From Actinomycetota bacterium (GTDB lineage: Bacteria; Actinomycetota; Actinomycetes; Actinomycetales; Microbacteriaceae): DNA of 64,000 nucleotides. Shown piece after piece: positions 18,345 to 29,269 of the stretch (position 1 is its first letter; every line of letters starts with the position of its first letter). A model generated the notes under the pieces. The model did not search any database and had not been told where the DNA came from. It was given only the letters and a program-made list of their open reading frames with translations. Both the position numbers and the translations under genes were made by a program. The stretch lies in contig JAFDWM010000002.1 of the NCBI GenBank assembly GCA_018268455.1, positions 36,038 to 100,037 on the forward strand, in the 5' to 3' direction.

Positions 18345-19481
18345 ATGTCCGAACACGTGCTGATCACCGGAGGCGCGGGATTCATCGGAAGCCGCCTGGC
18401 TGCGCGCTTCGTGGCCGACGGTCACACCGTGACCGTGCTCGACTCGCTGATCCCGCAGGTGCACGGCGAGGATCCCGCGACGACCTCGCCGCTGCTGCGC
18501 TCGCTCGAGGGCGTGGCGAACGTGGTCGTCGGCACCGTGTGCTCCAAGGATGATCTTCGCCGCGGGCTTGAGGGCGCGACGATCGTGATCCACCTCGCCG
18601 CGGAGACCGGCACAGGCCAGTCGATGTACGAGATCGACCGCTACGTCGACGCGAATGTCGGAGGCACGGCGAAACTGCTCGACATCCTCGCCAACGAGGA
18701 GAACTCGGTGCGCCGGATCGTCATCGCATCGTCGCGCTCGATCTACGGCGAGGGCGCGTATGAGACCGAGGACGGACGCCGCGTCTACCCCGGGCACCGT
18801 GCCGACGCCGACATGGCCGGCGGCGATTTCGAGGTGCACGCACCCGGGGAGGGCGCGCTGCGCCTCATCCCGACCGACGAGACCGCGCTGGTGCATCCGT
18901 CGTCCGTCTACGGCATCACGAAGCAGATGCAGGAGTCGCTGATCATGACGGTGGCGCCGACGATCGACGTCGAGCCCGTCTCGGTGCGCTACCAGAACGT
19001 CTATGGCCCCGGTCAGTCGCTGAAGAACCCCTACACGGGGATCCTCTCGATCTTCTCGACCCTGATCCGCCAGGGCAAGGACATCAACATCTTCGAGGAC
19101 GGCGAGGAGAGCCGCGACTTCGTCTACATCGACGACGTCGTCGAGGCGACGTTCCGTGCCGCGACCGTCCCCGCCGCCGCCGGCGGCACCTTCAACGTCG
19201 GATCCGGCGTCGCCACCTCTGTGAACGAGGTCGTCGCCGCCCTGTTCGCCGCGTACGGCACGCAGGTACCCACGCACATCTCCGGCAACTACCGCCTCGG
19301 CGACATCCGGCACAACGTGGCGGACACGACGGCGCTGCGCGAGGTCCTCGGCTTCACACCGGCCATGGCCTTCGAGGACGGCGTCAAGCGGTTCGCGGAA
19401 TGGGTGCTGACCGAGCCGATCGAAGCCGACGGCTATGAGCGCTCGCTCAAGGAGATGGCGGAGCGGAAGCTGCTGAAGTGA
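18345..19481 (+). CDS. NAD-dependent epimerase/dehydratase (extended SDR)
   Basis: 378-residue nucleotide-sugar enzyme. Rossmann motif [16 protein letters not shown] at the N-terminus, HLAAETGTGQSMYE, and catalytic YGITK (Tyr-x3-Lys) preceded by HPSSV. FVYIDDVVEATFRA and FNVGSGVATSVNEVV are typical of UDP-glucose/GlcNAc 4-epimerase-like or dTDP-sugar enzymes. Likely supplies an activated sugar for the locus; exact reaction unknown. Ribosome site GAGGAG before the ATG. Stop overlaps the next gene. Confidence 0.88.
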   Translation: MSEHVLITGGAGFIGSRLAARFVADGHTVTVLDSLIPQVHGEDPATTSPLLRSLEGVANVVVGTVCSKDDLRRGLEGATIVIHLAAETGTGQSMYEIDRYVDANVGGTAKLLDILANEENSVRRIVIASSRSIYGEGAYETEDGRRVYPGHRADADMAGGDFEVHAPGEGALRLIPTDETALVHPSSVYGITKQMQESLIMTVAPTIDVEPVSVRYQNVYGPGQSLKNPYTGILSIFSTLIRQGKDINIFEDGEESRDFVYIDDVVEATFRAATVPAAAGGTFNVGSGVATSVNEVVAALFAAYGTQVPTHISGNYRLGDIRHNVADTTALREVLGFTPAMAFEDGVKRFAEWVLTEPIEADGYERSLKEMAERKLLK

Positions 19482-20683
19482 GTGCGGGCCCGGCCTCGGC
19501 GATCGCCTGGTTGCGGACGACTTCCGACTTCCCGTATCGCAGGAACAGTCTGAACCTGTTCCGCCTCATCCTGGCGTTCCTCGTCCTCGTCGCGCACGGC
19601 TACTACATCGTCGGGCGCAACGACAGCCCGGGCTTCAACGGGGAGAACCTCGGGGGATGGGCGGTGATCGGGTTCTTCGTGATCAGCGGCTTCCTGATCA
19701 CCCGCTCGCGGTTCCGCTCGGATCCCGGTGCATTCCTGATCCATCGCATCGGCAGGATCATGCCGGCGTTCGTCGTCTGCCTGATCGTGACGGCCTTCGT
19801 CTTCGCGCCGATCGCACTCTGGGCGACGCACGGATCGCTCGCCGGCTTCCTGCACGACGGGCCGACGCCGCTGCAGTTCGTGTGGAGCAACCTGTTCCTG
19901 CACATGGAGACGTACCAGATCGGACAGTCCCTCTCCACCGTTCCCTACCCGAACGCATGGAACGGCTCGCTGTGGACGCTGTACTTCGAGTTCCTCTGCT
20001 ATCTCATCGTCTGGGTGCTCGGCGGACTGGCGATCTACCGGCGCTCGATCACCGCTGTCGCGGTCGTCTGGGCCGCGACGGTGGCGATCCGCGCGGCGGA
20101 CTTGGTCGGACGGACCGGCGGTCTCGACGGCGACTTCGACCTGCTGTCACGCTTGGCGCCCTACTTCCTGGGCGGATCGCTGATCTATCTCATCATCGAC
20201 CGGTGGGGGCTGAACCGGCTGGTCGGGCTGATCAGCATTCCGCTCGCCGCGGTGCTCATGGTCTTCGTCCCGGGCCTCGGAGGGCCGCTCGCGGCGCCGC
20301 TGATCGGATACGCGCTGCTCTTCCTCTCCACCTTCATCCCGCAGCCTGACTGGGTGGCGCGCAATGACGTCTCCTACGGCTTCTACATCTATGCCTGGCC
20401 GGTGCAGCAGCTCGTCGTGATCTTCGGTGGGGGGCGGTTGAACATCGCGCTCTACACGGCGATCTGCGCGCTGATCACCTTCGCCCTCGCGACCGCGAGC
20501 TGGTTCGGTGTCGAGCGCCACTTCATGCGGCTTGCGAGGAACGCGACGACCTCGCGTGCGCCGCAGGCGCAGGTGCGCGCCGTGTCAGCGGTGGATCTGC
20601 CGGGCCCGCCGTCGGGCGAGACGCCAGAGCCGCAGAAGCAGCAGGCGGGAGCCCAGAGCGGCGCGGAGACCGCGCGGGCGTGA
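19478..20683 (+). CDS. Acyltransferase-3 family membrane protein
   Basis: 401-residue integral membrane acyltransferase of the OafA/NodX family, which adds acetyl or other acyl groups to cell-surface sugars. About ten helices; the first carries the family histidine (FLVLVAHGYYIVGRN), followed by VIGFFVISGFLITRSRFR and YGFYIYAWPVQQL near the end. It lacks the SGNH extension found in the homologue at 30872. GTG start overlaps the epimerase stop. The Gln/Pro/Ala-rich tail overlaps the convergent GT2 gene by 99 bp. Confidence 0.88.
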   Translation: MSAGPASAIAWLRTTSDFPYRRNSLNLFRLILAFLVLVAHGYYIVGRNDSPGFNGENLGGWAVIGFFVISGFLITRSRFRSDPGAFLIHRIGRIMPAFVVCLIVTAFVFAPIALWATHGSLAGFLHDGPTPLQFVWSNLFLHMETYQIGQSLSTVPYPNAWNGSLWTLYFEFLCYLIVWVLGGLAIYRRSITAVAVVWAATVAIRAADLVGRTGGLDGDFDLLSRLAPYFLGGSLIYLIIDRWGLNRLVGLISIPLAAVLMVFVPGLGGPLAAPLIGYALLFLSTFIPQPDWVARNDVSYGFYIYAWPVQQLVVIFGGGRLNIALYTAICALITFALATASWFGVERHFMRLARNATTSRAPQAQVRAVSAVDLPGPPSGETPEPQKQQAGAQSGAETARA

Positions 20684-21331
20684 GCTCGACGCGTTCTCCT
20701 CGTGCACGCGCCGGTACAGGGTGGCCTGCTCGAGGTGGGTCATCCGGCGTGCGGCGTTCGCGACCGTGGCGATCCACAGATCGTGCGATTCGGTGAGTCC
20801 CTCCGGGAACGGGAGCACCAGGCCGAGCGACCCGCGATGGATCGCCATCGCGCAGCCGAAATAGGGGATGTCGCCGGCGAGGATCCGCAGCTCGTTGCGC
20901 ATCGGCCGGGCGCTATCGGCCGAGCGGAGGAGCCACGGACGCCCGCTGAGCGGGGAGCGGAGAGGTTCCTCGGATCCCAGCAGCAGCAGGTTGGACGCCG
21001 CGACACCCGTCGCCGACGCCGCCGCGACGAGCGCGTCGCGGCGTCCGGGGATCCAGACGTCGTCCTGATCGCTGAGGAGGAGCACCTCCCCGGTCGCGAG
21101 ATTCATCGCCCGCTCGAAGGAGCGCACGTAGCCGCGGTTCTGCTCGTTGCGGAAGAGCCTGATGCGGGGATCGTCGTACGACTCGATCACCGACACGGTG
21201 TCGTCGGGACTCGCATCGTCGACGATGACCACCTCGTCATCCGGTCGCAGCTCGGCGAGGATCGAGTCCAGTTGCTCCCGCAGGTAGGCGGATCCGTTGT
21301 AGGTCGCCATGCAGACGCTGACGTGGGTCAT
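20585..21331 (-). CDS. Family 2 glycosyltransferase
   Basis: 248-residue GT-A enzyme: MTHVSVCMATYNGSAYLREQ, VVIVDDASPDDTVSVI and the DxD-region LLLSDQDDVWIPGRRDAL resemble rhamnosyl- and galactosyltransferases of capsule loci. ATG 21331 has AGGGAGAA upstream. Last gene of a five-gene minus-strand operon starting at 24701, 1 nt after the flippase stop. The Arg-rich tail overlaps the convergent acyltransferase. Confidence 0.87.
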   Translation of the reverse strand: MTHVSVCMATYNGSAYLREQLDSILAELRPDDEVVIVDDASPDDTVSVIESYDDPRIRLFRNEQNRGYVRSFERAMNLATGEVLLLSDQDDVWIPGRRDALVAAASATGVAASNLLLLGSEEPLRSPLSGRPWLLRSADSARPMRNELRILAGDIPYFGCAMAIHRGSLGLVLPFPEGLTESHDLWIATVANAARRMTHLEQATLYRRVHEENASSSRPRGLRAALGSRLLLLRLWRLARRRARQIHR

Positions 21332-21332
21332 C

Positions 21333-22601
21333 TCAGCTGTTCTCCCTCTGATGCTGCGGGGAATCATGCCGCGACCTGTGCAGGCTGAGCGCCAGAAGCA
21401 CGCAGATCGCGAGGTTCACGACCTCACCGAGTGCGAATCCGAGGGCGACCCCCACGCCGCCCCAGAGCAGGCCGGACACCACCATGGCGACGAAGGCCAC
21501 GACCGCCGCGGCGATGCTGGCCAGCAGCACCTGGCGGTCGCGCCGGGCGGGGACGAGGATGTTGCGGATGAGCGGCGTCGCCATCGTCAGGCCTACGAAC
21601 GCGATCGCGTAGAAGTGGAAGACGAGCGGGTCGCCGGCCTTGTCCGCGCCGAACATGAGCGCGCTCACGAAGGGGCCGAGGATCGCGAGGACGACCCACC
21701 CGATCAGCGCGACCGCGCCCATGATCGCGAACGCGACGATGTTGCGGCGACGGCGGACCTCTGCCGTGGACTCCAGCACCCAGCCCTGCAGTGCGTTCCC
21801 GGCGGCGATGATCGCCATCAGCCCGTACCGGTAGATCCGGTCGCTCGAGGAGAACGACACGGTTCCGGCGGTGCCGATCAGCGCACCGGCGACCGGGACG
21901 GGAGCGTTCGTGGACAGGCTGGTCATCGTCTCGACGCCCCATGCGGCACGCATGTCGGCGACGTCATCGCGCAACTGCCGTCCGCCCGGCCAGGCGGGCA
22001 GCACCCGGCGGAACGTGCGCAGATGGAAGATGAGCAGGCCCGCGAAGAAGGAGAGCGCGAGCAGCGCGCCGTACCAGAAGATCCGGCCGGTGACCAGGAC
22101 GACGCCGATTGCGAGAGCGGTGGCGATCGCGCGCGGAACCACCTCATACCAGAGCACCAGGCCGGGGGAGGCCACGGCGACCGCGTACCAGCTCAGTGTC
22201 ATCGCGTTGAGGGCGGTGGCCACGGCGAACACCGCTGCTGTCGCGGCCGCCGGAGGGGCGATCACGGCCGCGACGATCCCGCTGGCGGCCGCGGCGAGCA
22301 CGACGGCGATCCCGCGGATGTAGAACGACCGTGCGTAGAGGAGTTCGCGCTCCCGTGATGTCTCCGCCGCGATCACGAGCGGAGTGCCGAGCAGGTTCCA
22401 GCCGACGAGCGCCACGGCGGCGGCGAACGCGCCGACACCCATCCCGATGCCGAGCGCCGCATACTCGTCCCCGCTCGACGCACGCGACATGATCGGCACG
22501 GCGATCAGCGGCAGCACCGAGGCGAAGAACGGCAGCATCGAGAAACCGAGCAGCCGACGGACGATTCCCGGCGATCGCTGCGCGTCGCTCGCGTCGGTCA
22601 C
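21333..22601 (-). CDS. Wzx-type polysaccharide flippase (MOP superfamily)
   Basis: 422-residue protein with about 12-14 predicted helices, beginning LLGFSMLPFFASVLPLIAVP and containing FSSSDRIYRYGLMAIIAAGN near the middle, as in lipid-linked oligosaccharide flippases. It should move undecaprenyl-linked units to the outer face for a Wzy-type pathway. GTG 22601 was chosen because it overlaps the previous stop (GTGA) within a tightly coupled operon; an upstream in-frame extension to 22655 overlaps the neighbour more. Confidence 0.8.
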   Translation of the reverse strand: MTDASDAQRSPGIVRRLLGFSMLPFFASVLPLIAVPIMSRASSGDEYAALGIGMGVGAFAAAVALVGWNLLGTPLVIAAETSRERELLYARSFYIRGIAVVLAAAASGIVAAVIAPPAAATAAVFAVATALNAMTLSWYAVAVASPGLVLWYEVVPRAIATALAIGVVLVTGRIFWYGALLALSFFAGLLIFHLRTFRRVLPAWPGGRQLRDDVADMRAAWGVETMTSLSTNAPVPVAGALIGTAGTVSFSSSDRIYRYGLMAIIAAGNALQGWVLESTAEVRRRRNIVAFAIMGAVALIGWVVLAILGPFVSALMFGADKAGDPLVFHFYAIAFVGLTMATPLIRNILVPARRDRQVLLASIAAAVVAFVAMVVSGLLWGGVGVALGFALGEVVNLAICVLLALSLHRSRHDSPQHQRENS

Positions 22602-23572
22602 GGTCGGTCCCGATCGGGATCCGCGGACGGTTCGGTGACACGCGGTGCGTTCCACGAGATCCCTGCCGCGAGCTCCATGAGCTGCTGCGGCATGCGTCCC
22701 ATCGCTGCTCGGCGACCAGCGCGTCGCCCCTCGCGGAGCAGTCGCCGCAGGGCGCCCCGCGGTTGCGCGAGCATCAGGACGTTCACGAAGTGCAGATGAT
22801 CCAGGATGGTGTCCCGGAGAACACGCGCACGGAATGAGCCGGCGTACTCACGGTTCAGCACGATGCGATTGCGACGTCGGTAGTAATAGCGGAACGGCGT
22901 GCTCACGGTCACCTCGTCGGGGAGGAGACCGCGGATCCCGAATCGACGTCCGAACAGGCGCCGCTCCAGTGCGGTGCCCAGCCGATGTCCCATCCGCACG
23001 CCCGGTGCGGCGACGATGGGGAGCCGCGCCCTGGTCAGACGGAACTCGTACTCGGTGTCCACCAGGTCGATGAAGAAGTCCTCGCGGAAGCCGCCCTGGC
23101 GCTCCCAGACGGCGCGCGGGATGAGCATCCCGGACTGGATCACGTTCGCCGACGCCCACACGCCGGGTGCGATCTCGCCTCGTGCCTGTCGAACGCCGGC
23201 GAAGTACTCCGGAACCACGGCGCCCACCGGCAGTGTGGCCGCCGCATGAAGGTAGGCCTCATGAAGCCGGTGCACGGCGTCGTCAGGGAGCGAGGAATCC
23301 TGGTCGAGTGTGACGACGAACTCGGCGCCGGCATCGAGTGCATGCGCGACGCCACGGTTCAGCGCGGCACCGATACCGGCATTCTCGGGCTGTCGCAGAA
23401 CCGGCACACCGTGCTCGGCGAGCGCGTTCAGCACGCGGTCGGACGCCGCGCCGGACCCGTCGTCGACGACCACCAGCGCGTCCAGCTGTGCGAGCGCCGT
23501 CATCGCCGCGTGCAGAACGTCGTCCTCCGGGCGGAAGCAGCTCATGACGCCCCAGATCACGGGCGCAGTCAT
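22598..23572 (-). CDS. Family 2 glycosyltransferase, rhamnosyltransferase-like
   Basis: 324-residue GT-A enzyme. ALVVVDDGSGAASDRVLNAL, NAGIGAALNRGVAHAL, FVVTLDQDSSLPDDAV (DxD) and GGFREDFFIDLVDTEYEFRL follow the pattern of RfbN/RgpA-type rhamnosyltransferases. With rmlA-rmlCD nearby, dTDP-rhamnose is a plausible donor, inferred by similarity only. ATG overlaps the DUF2304 stop; stop overlaps the flippase start. Confidence 0.87.
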   Translation of the reverse strand: MTAPVIWGVMSCFRPEDDVLHAAMTALAQLDALVVVDDGSGAASDRVLNALAEHGVPVLRQPENAGIGAALNRGVAHALDAGAEFVVTLDQDSSLPDDAVHRLHEAYLHAAATLPVGAVVPEYFAGVRQARGEIAPGVWASANVIQSGMLIPRAVWERQGGFREDFFIDLVDTEYEFRLTRARLPIVAAPGVRMGHRLGTALERRLFGRRFGIRGLLPDEVTVSTPFRYYYRRRNRIVLNREYAGSFRARVLRDTILDHLHFVNVLMLAQPRGALRRLLREGRRAGRRAAMGRMPQQLMELAAGISWNAPRVTEPSADPDRDRP

Positions 23573-23967
23573 CGAGCTCCGGTGCCGTCGCCCGTGTCGG
23601 AGCGCAGAGTCCGCTCCAGCACCGCGAGTCGGTCCTGCAGGCCCTCGATCTCGGCTCGGGAGATGGCGGCCTCCTCGGCTGTCCGGCGGATCTCGTCCTC
23701 CGCCTGAGACAGCTCCCAGGACAGGTGCAGCGCCACGCCCAGCAGCAGCACGATGGCCACGGCGAACAGCATGTTCGCGGGTACCTGCACGCCGAACAGC
23801 TCGGTCGCCCAGAGGAGCAATCCGGGGAAGATCCCGAGGATGAGAAGGGCGAGTGCGATGAGGATCCACATCACCGCGTATTTCTCGCGCATCCGGCGGG
23901 TGAGGAGCATCCAGCCGACGATCGCGAGGATCACGACGGCGACGGTGATGCCGACGACGACGATCAT
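23569..23967 (-). CDS. DUF2304 membrane protein
   Basis: 132-residue protein with three N-terminal helices (about 2-22, 33-55, 65-85) and a C-terminal coiled coil (QAEDEIRRTAEEAAISRAEI onward), the standard DUF2304 layout. These proteins are commonly encoded next to a dolichol/undecaprenyl-phosphate-sugar synthase, as here, and may recruit that enzyme to the membrane (inference). Strong ribosome site AGGAGG before the ATG. Overlaps both neighbours by 4 nt. Confidence 0.85.
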   Translation of the reverse strand: MIVVVGITVAVVILAIVGWMLLTRRMREKYAVMWILIALALLILGIFPGLLLWATELFGVQVPANMLFAVAIVLLLGVALHLSWELSQAEDEIRRTAEEAAISRAEIEGLQDRLAVLERTLRSDTGDGTGAR

Positions 23968-24701
23968 GCCGCAGCCTCCTGGAGGAACCGGCGGCTCGGC
24001 CGGCGCATCATGGACAGCCCGAGGGCGAAGAGCGAACGCAGCAGGTAGAGGCTCGCGCCGATCGGGCCCTGACTCGGGTTGCCGTGCGCTCGTGGCCGCA
24101 TCGCAACGGGCACCTGCGTCACGGCCAGCCCCGCGTGGCACGCGGCGACGAGCGAATCGATCGTGTCGCCGAGGTACTCGGCGGGGTAGTAGCGCACATA
24201 CTGCTCGATGGCCCGGGGGCCTGCGGCGCGGAAGCCGCTGGTCACATCGGTCAGACGGGTCTTGGCCACGCGCGACACCGCACCGGCGAGGAACACCATC
24301 GCCCAGTGCCGGGGACCGCGCACCTTGTAGTCGCCGACGTCGGCGAAACGCGCCCCGATCGAGATGTCCGCGGATTCCAGGCCCGCGAGGACCGTGGCGA
24401 TATCCGCGGGATTGTGCTGCCCGTCGGCGTCCACCTGGATCGCCCGTGAGTAGCCGTTGCGCTTCGCATAGGTGAAGCCGGTGCGCATCGCCCCTCCGAC
24501 ACCGAGGTTGAACGGCAGGCGAAGCACGGTGGCGCCGGCGTCCCGCGCCGTGTCGGCGGTGTTGTCCTCGGAACCGTCATCGATCACGACGACGTCGTAG
24601 GCGCTGTCGGCGGCCCTGATCTCCTGGATCGTGGTGGCCACGTTGCGCTCCTCGTTCCATGCGGGGACGATGACGAGAACACGGTCCGGCATAGAAGTCA
24701 T
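23964..24701 (-). CDS. DPM-like family 2 glycosyltransferase (polyprenyl-P-sugar synthase type)
   Basis: 245-residue GT-A enzyme: VIVPAWNEERNVATTIQEIR, VVVIDDGSEDNTADTARD, FNLGVGGAMRTGFTYAKRNG, IQVDADGQHNPADIATVL and GFRAAGPRAIEQY match enzymes making polyprenyl-phosphate sugars. Probably feeds a membrane GT-C transferase. First gene of the minus operon 24701-20585; TAGGAT at 24716-24711 lies 9 nt before the ATG, so the mRNA is leaderless or almost so. Met4 (24692) is an alternative start. Confidence 0.88.
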   Translation of the reverse strand: MTSMPDRVLVIVPAWNEERNVATTIQEIRAADSAYDVVVIDDGSEDNTADTARDAGATVLRLPFNLGVGGAMRTGFTYAKRNGYSRAIQVDADGQHNPADIATVLAGLESADISIGARFADVGDYKVRGPRHWAMVFLAGAVSRVAKTRLTDVTSGFRAAGPRAIEQYVRYYPAEYLGDTIDSLVAACHAGLAVTQVPVAMRPRAHGNPSQGPIGASLYLLRSLFALGLSMMRRPSRRFLQEAAA

Positions 24702-24789
24702 AGTGCTTGCATCCTATCCGTTCGCTCCTGCGTCACATCTGCGAGCCGTGGAGCAGCGGCTCGTCGCGTGCGTGTCCCGGGCGAGCCGA

Positions 24790-27312
24790 TCAGCGGGGGA
24801 ACTTGGTCAGATATCGGTAGAGGAATGCGGCCATGGCATCGCGGGCCACGTTCTCCGTCGGCCGGAACTCCGCACCGTTCGCGGTGGCCCAGCCCTTGGT
24901 GATGCCGGCATCGGCGAGCCAGGAGATCTCCTTCGAGAAGTCGTTGCCGCCGGCAGTGACGTCGATGAAGGGGTTCTTGGCGGGAGTCGTCCAGGCCGGG
25001 GAACCGGCGTACCGGTAGAGGAACGCGGCCATCGCCTCGCGACTGACGTCCTCCCCGCCGCGGAACTGCCGGCCCGTGGCGGTCGTCCAGCCCGTGCTCA
25101 CCCCGGTGCTGGCCAGCCAGGTGATCTCCTTGTAGGAGGGGCTGTTCACCGACACGTCGGTGAACGGGGACGTGGCGGGTGCGCTGAATGCGGGGCTGCC
25201 CGCCGCCCGGTACAGGAACCCGGCCATGTCGGCGCGGGACACCGACGCGTGCACGCGGAACTCGCCCGTGCCGCAGGTGACGTCGAACCCCGGCATGAGG
25301 CCTCTGCTCGCGACGCTCATGATCTCCGTGTGGAACGGGTATCCGTTCGGGACGTCGCTGAAGGAGACCTGGGTCTGCGCGGTCCCGCAGCCGCCGGCGT
25401 CGCCCGGATAGTCGGCGCCGATGCCGACGGCCTGGATCCCGGCCGCCGTCCATTGCGCGATCTGCAGCGACCTGGCGCCGTTCAGGGCGACGAGATCGGC
25501 GTACTGGAGAACATGCCGCGCGGTTCCGCGATCGAGGTAGTAGACCGCTCCGTCCGGATCCTGGACCAGGAGGGGAGCGGACAGGGTGGGCATCGTGGAC
25601 CGGGCCGGCAGCGACGCGCACTCGGCCTTCGTCAGGGTCGCCGCCTGCACGCCTCCGAGCTCGTTCCCGCTGACCGGGCGGAGGCGCCCGCCGTCCCAGA
25701 TCAGGGCGGCTCCCTCACAGCGCACGAGCGGTCCCAGATCAGCATCCGCCCGGACGCTTCGGGCAAGAGCGGCATCCGGCACGATCGCGAACCTCGTCGC
25801 GCCGAAGTCCGCTGCGAGCGCGAAGCTGGGGATGTGCACGATCGTCGCGGTCGCCGTCGTCAGGTACACGTCGGCGGCGGATGCTGCACGCACCAGCGTG
25901 TTGGGCGCGAAGGCGGTGGCGCCCTCGGTGAGCGCGGCGGCCGCCGTCGGCTCCATTGTCGCGATGTACGGGGAGCGTCCCGCGAACACGGCGGTGAGTG
26001 CCGCCTGATCCCAGATGTGGCGCTTGGACGTGCCGGAGAGCTGGTACACGTCGCTGCTGCCGTACGCCGTGAAGACGGTGCCGACCTCCGCGCCGGTCGG
26101 GTAGGCGTCCGCGACCGCCGCGGGGATGTTCACGAAGGATCCGAAGGCGTACCCGTAGGCCGCGACCGTGCCGGCATCCGGCAGGCGGTGCTTGCTCCCG
26201 TCGGGATCGAGGAGGTACAGAGTGCCTGTCCTCGGATCATGCACATAGCGGCTGATGTCCGGGCCGGTGGGGAGTGCATCGGCGACGGAGCCGCTCACCC
26301 AGCGGAACGATCCGAGCCGCGCGGCGAGCGCATCGAGCCCCAACGACGTGGCGACGTGATACTTCGTCCCGCCCATGATCAGGAACACCTGATTGCGTCC
26401 GGTGACGGCGACCAGTGACGCGGCGGCGCTGCTCTTCTGCGTGCTGCCGAACCAGTCGTTGAAGTAGTTGAAGAAGTTCCGGTTGCCGTACGCCGAACAC
26501 CCGTCGCCCGTGCCATAGCCGGCGTTGAGCGCCGCGGCGTTCGGCTGATACGGCGTGTAGTAGTACAGCGCGGAGGTGGCGGCGTTCTCGATGTACACGG
26601 GGGAGGAGCCGCAGCCCTGGTTCGGGTTGTACAGGATGTTCCAGGTGTGTCCCGGCGCGTACCAGGTGAAGTAGACGCCCTCCAGGTAGATCTTCATCTG
26701 ACGTGCGCCGCCGTACACCTGGGCGAAGAATCCGGCGTAGCTGGGGTCGCAGGGGGCGGTGTCGGGGCAGGCCTGCCCCATGGCCGCGGCATACTGCCGA
26801 TCGATCGGCCAGGTGTCGGTGACGAGTCCCTGTTCCTTCTGCAGCATGACGACGATCACCTGCGGATTGATGCCGCAGGACCGTGCCACCTTCGCGATGA
26901 TCGAACCCGCGGTCTCGTTGCTCGCCCCCGAATAGCCGTTGCAGTAGCGGTCGGCCGATTTGCTCGGCGTGTTCTGCCGGAAGTCCTTCAGGCACACGTA
27001 TCCCGAGCGGCAGGCGGAGACCTTGCCTTGCAGGAACGTCTGAATCTGATCGCCGTTCAGCGTGCCGGCATCGGTGAACACCGCATCCGAGATGATGTTG
27101 CCGGCGCGGAACTGTGAGAGGTCGGCGGCCGGGCGGATGCCGGTGCCGGTCACCGAAGCGGCAGACCGCACGCTGGTGTCGGGAACCGAAACGGTGGCGG
27201 GCGCCGAGGCCGTGGCGGAGGCCGCAGGAGCGAAAGCGAACAGCCCCGCGGCCATGAGAAGCGCCGCCAGCGCGGCGAGGCAACGGGAGAACGCACGTCG
27301 TGTGGGGGGCAC
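24790..27312 (-). CDS. Secreted SLH-domain protein with lysozyme-like N-terminal domain
   Basis: 840-residue exported protein. Signal peptide at residues 1-33 (basic start, Ala/Leu core, APAASA). Residues about 65-290 form a Cys-containing domain with INPQVIVVMLQKEQGLVTDT and CDPSYAGFFAQVYGGARQM, a pattern I associate with lysozyme-like/transglycosylase folds (candidate Glu in QKEQGL). Residues 300-640 hold degenerate repeats, for example DPDGSKHRLPDAGTVAAYGY. Three SLH repeats end the protein, each closing with a variant of AMAAFLYRY; the ligand-binding TRAE motif is SRAD, SREA or ARDA. Such domains bind pyruvylated wall polymers. GTG start; divergent from rmlA. Confidence 0.85.
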   Translation of the reverse strand: MPPTRRAFSRCLAALAALLMAAGLFAFAPAASATASAPATVSVPDTSVRSAASVTGTGIRPAADLSQFRAGNIISDAVFTDAGTLNGDQIQTFLQGKVSACRSGYVCLKDFRQNTPSKSADRYCNGYSGASNETAGSIIAKVARSCGINPQVIVVMLQKEQGLVTDTWPIDRQYAAAMGQACPDTAPCDPSYAGFFAQVYGGARQMKIYLEGVYFTWYAPGHTWNILYNPNQGCGSSPVYIENAATSALYYYTPYQPNAAALNAGYGTGDGCSAYGNRNFFNYFNDWFGSTQKSSAAASLVAVTGRNQVFLIMGGTKYHVATSLGLDALAARLGSFRWVSGSVADALPTGPDISRYVHDPRTGTLYLLDPDGSKHRLPDAGTVAAYGYAFGSFVNIPAAVADAYPTGAEVGTVFTAYGSSDVYQLSGTSKRHIWDQAALTAVFAGRSPYIATMEPTAAAALTEGATAFAPNTLVRAASAADVYLTTATATIVHIPSFALAADFGATRFAIVPDAALARSVRADADLGPLVRCEGAALIWDGGRLRPVSGNELGGVQAATLTKAECASLPARSTMPTLSAPLLVQDPDGAVYYLDRGTARHVLQYADLVALNGARSLQIAQWTAAGIQAVGIGADYPGDAGGCGTAQTQVSFSDVPNGYPFHTEIMSVASRGLMPGFDVTCGTGEFRVHASVSRADMAGFLYRAAGSPAFSAPATSPFTDVSVNSPSYKEITWLASTGVSTGWTTATGRQFRGGEDVSREAMAAFLYRYAGSPAWTTPAKNPFIDVTAGGNDFSKEISWLADAGITKGWATANGAEFRPTENVARDAMAAFLYRYLTKFPR

Positions 27313-27324
27313 CGTCCCATTCTG
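27313..27324 (-). promoter_or_regulatory. Leaderless-type promoter of the SLH/lysozyme-like gene
   Basis: On the minus strand CAGAAT (27324-27319) lies 6 nt before the GTG at 27312. It faces the rmlA promoter across an 87-bp divergent region. Confidence 0.45.
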
Positions 27325-27387
27325 CCCAGTTCCGCAGTGATTTCCCGGGTGCGCCGCACCGATTGCGTCCGCTCAGGCGCCCTGTGG

Positions 27388-27399
27388 CACGATTGAGGA
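27388..27399 (+). promoter_or_regulatory. Leaderless-type promoter of rmlA
   Basis: CACGAT at 27388-27393 followed by 6 nt and GTG at 27400. GAGGA touches the start codon directly, too close to act as a ribosome site. Confidence 0.4.
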
Positions 27400-29267
<1,868 letters not shown>

Positions 29268-29269
29268 GG

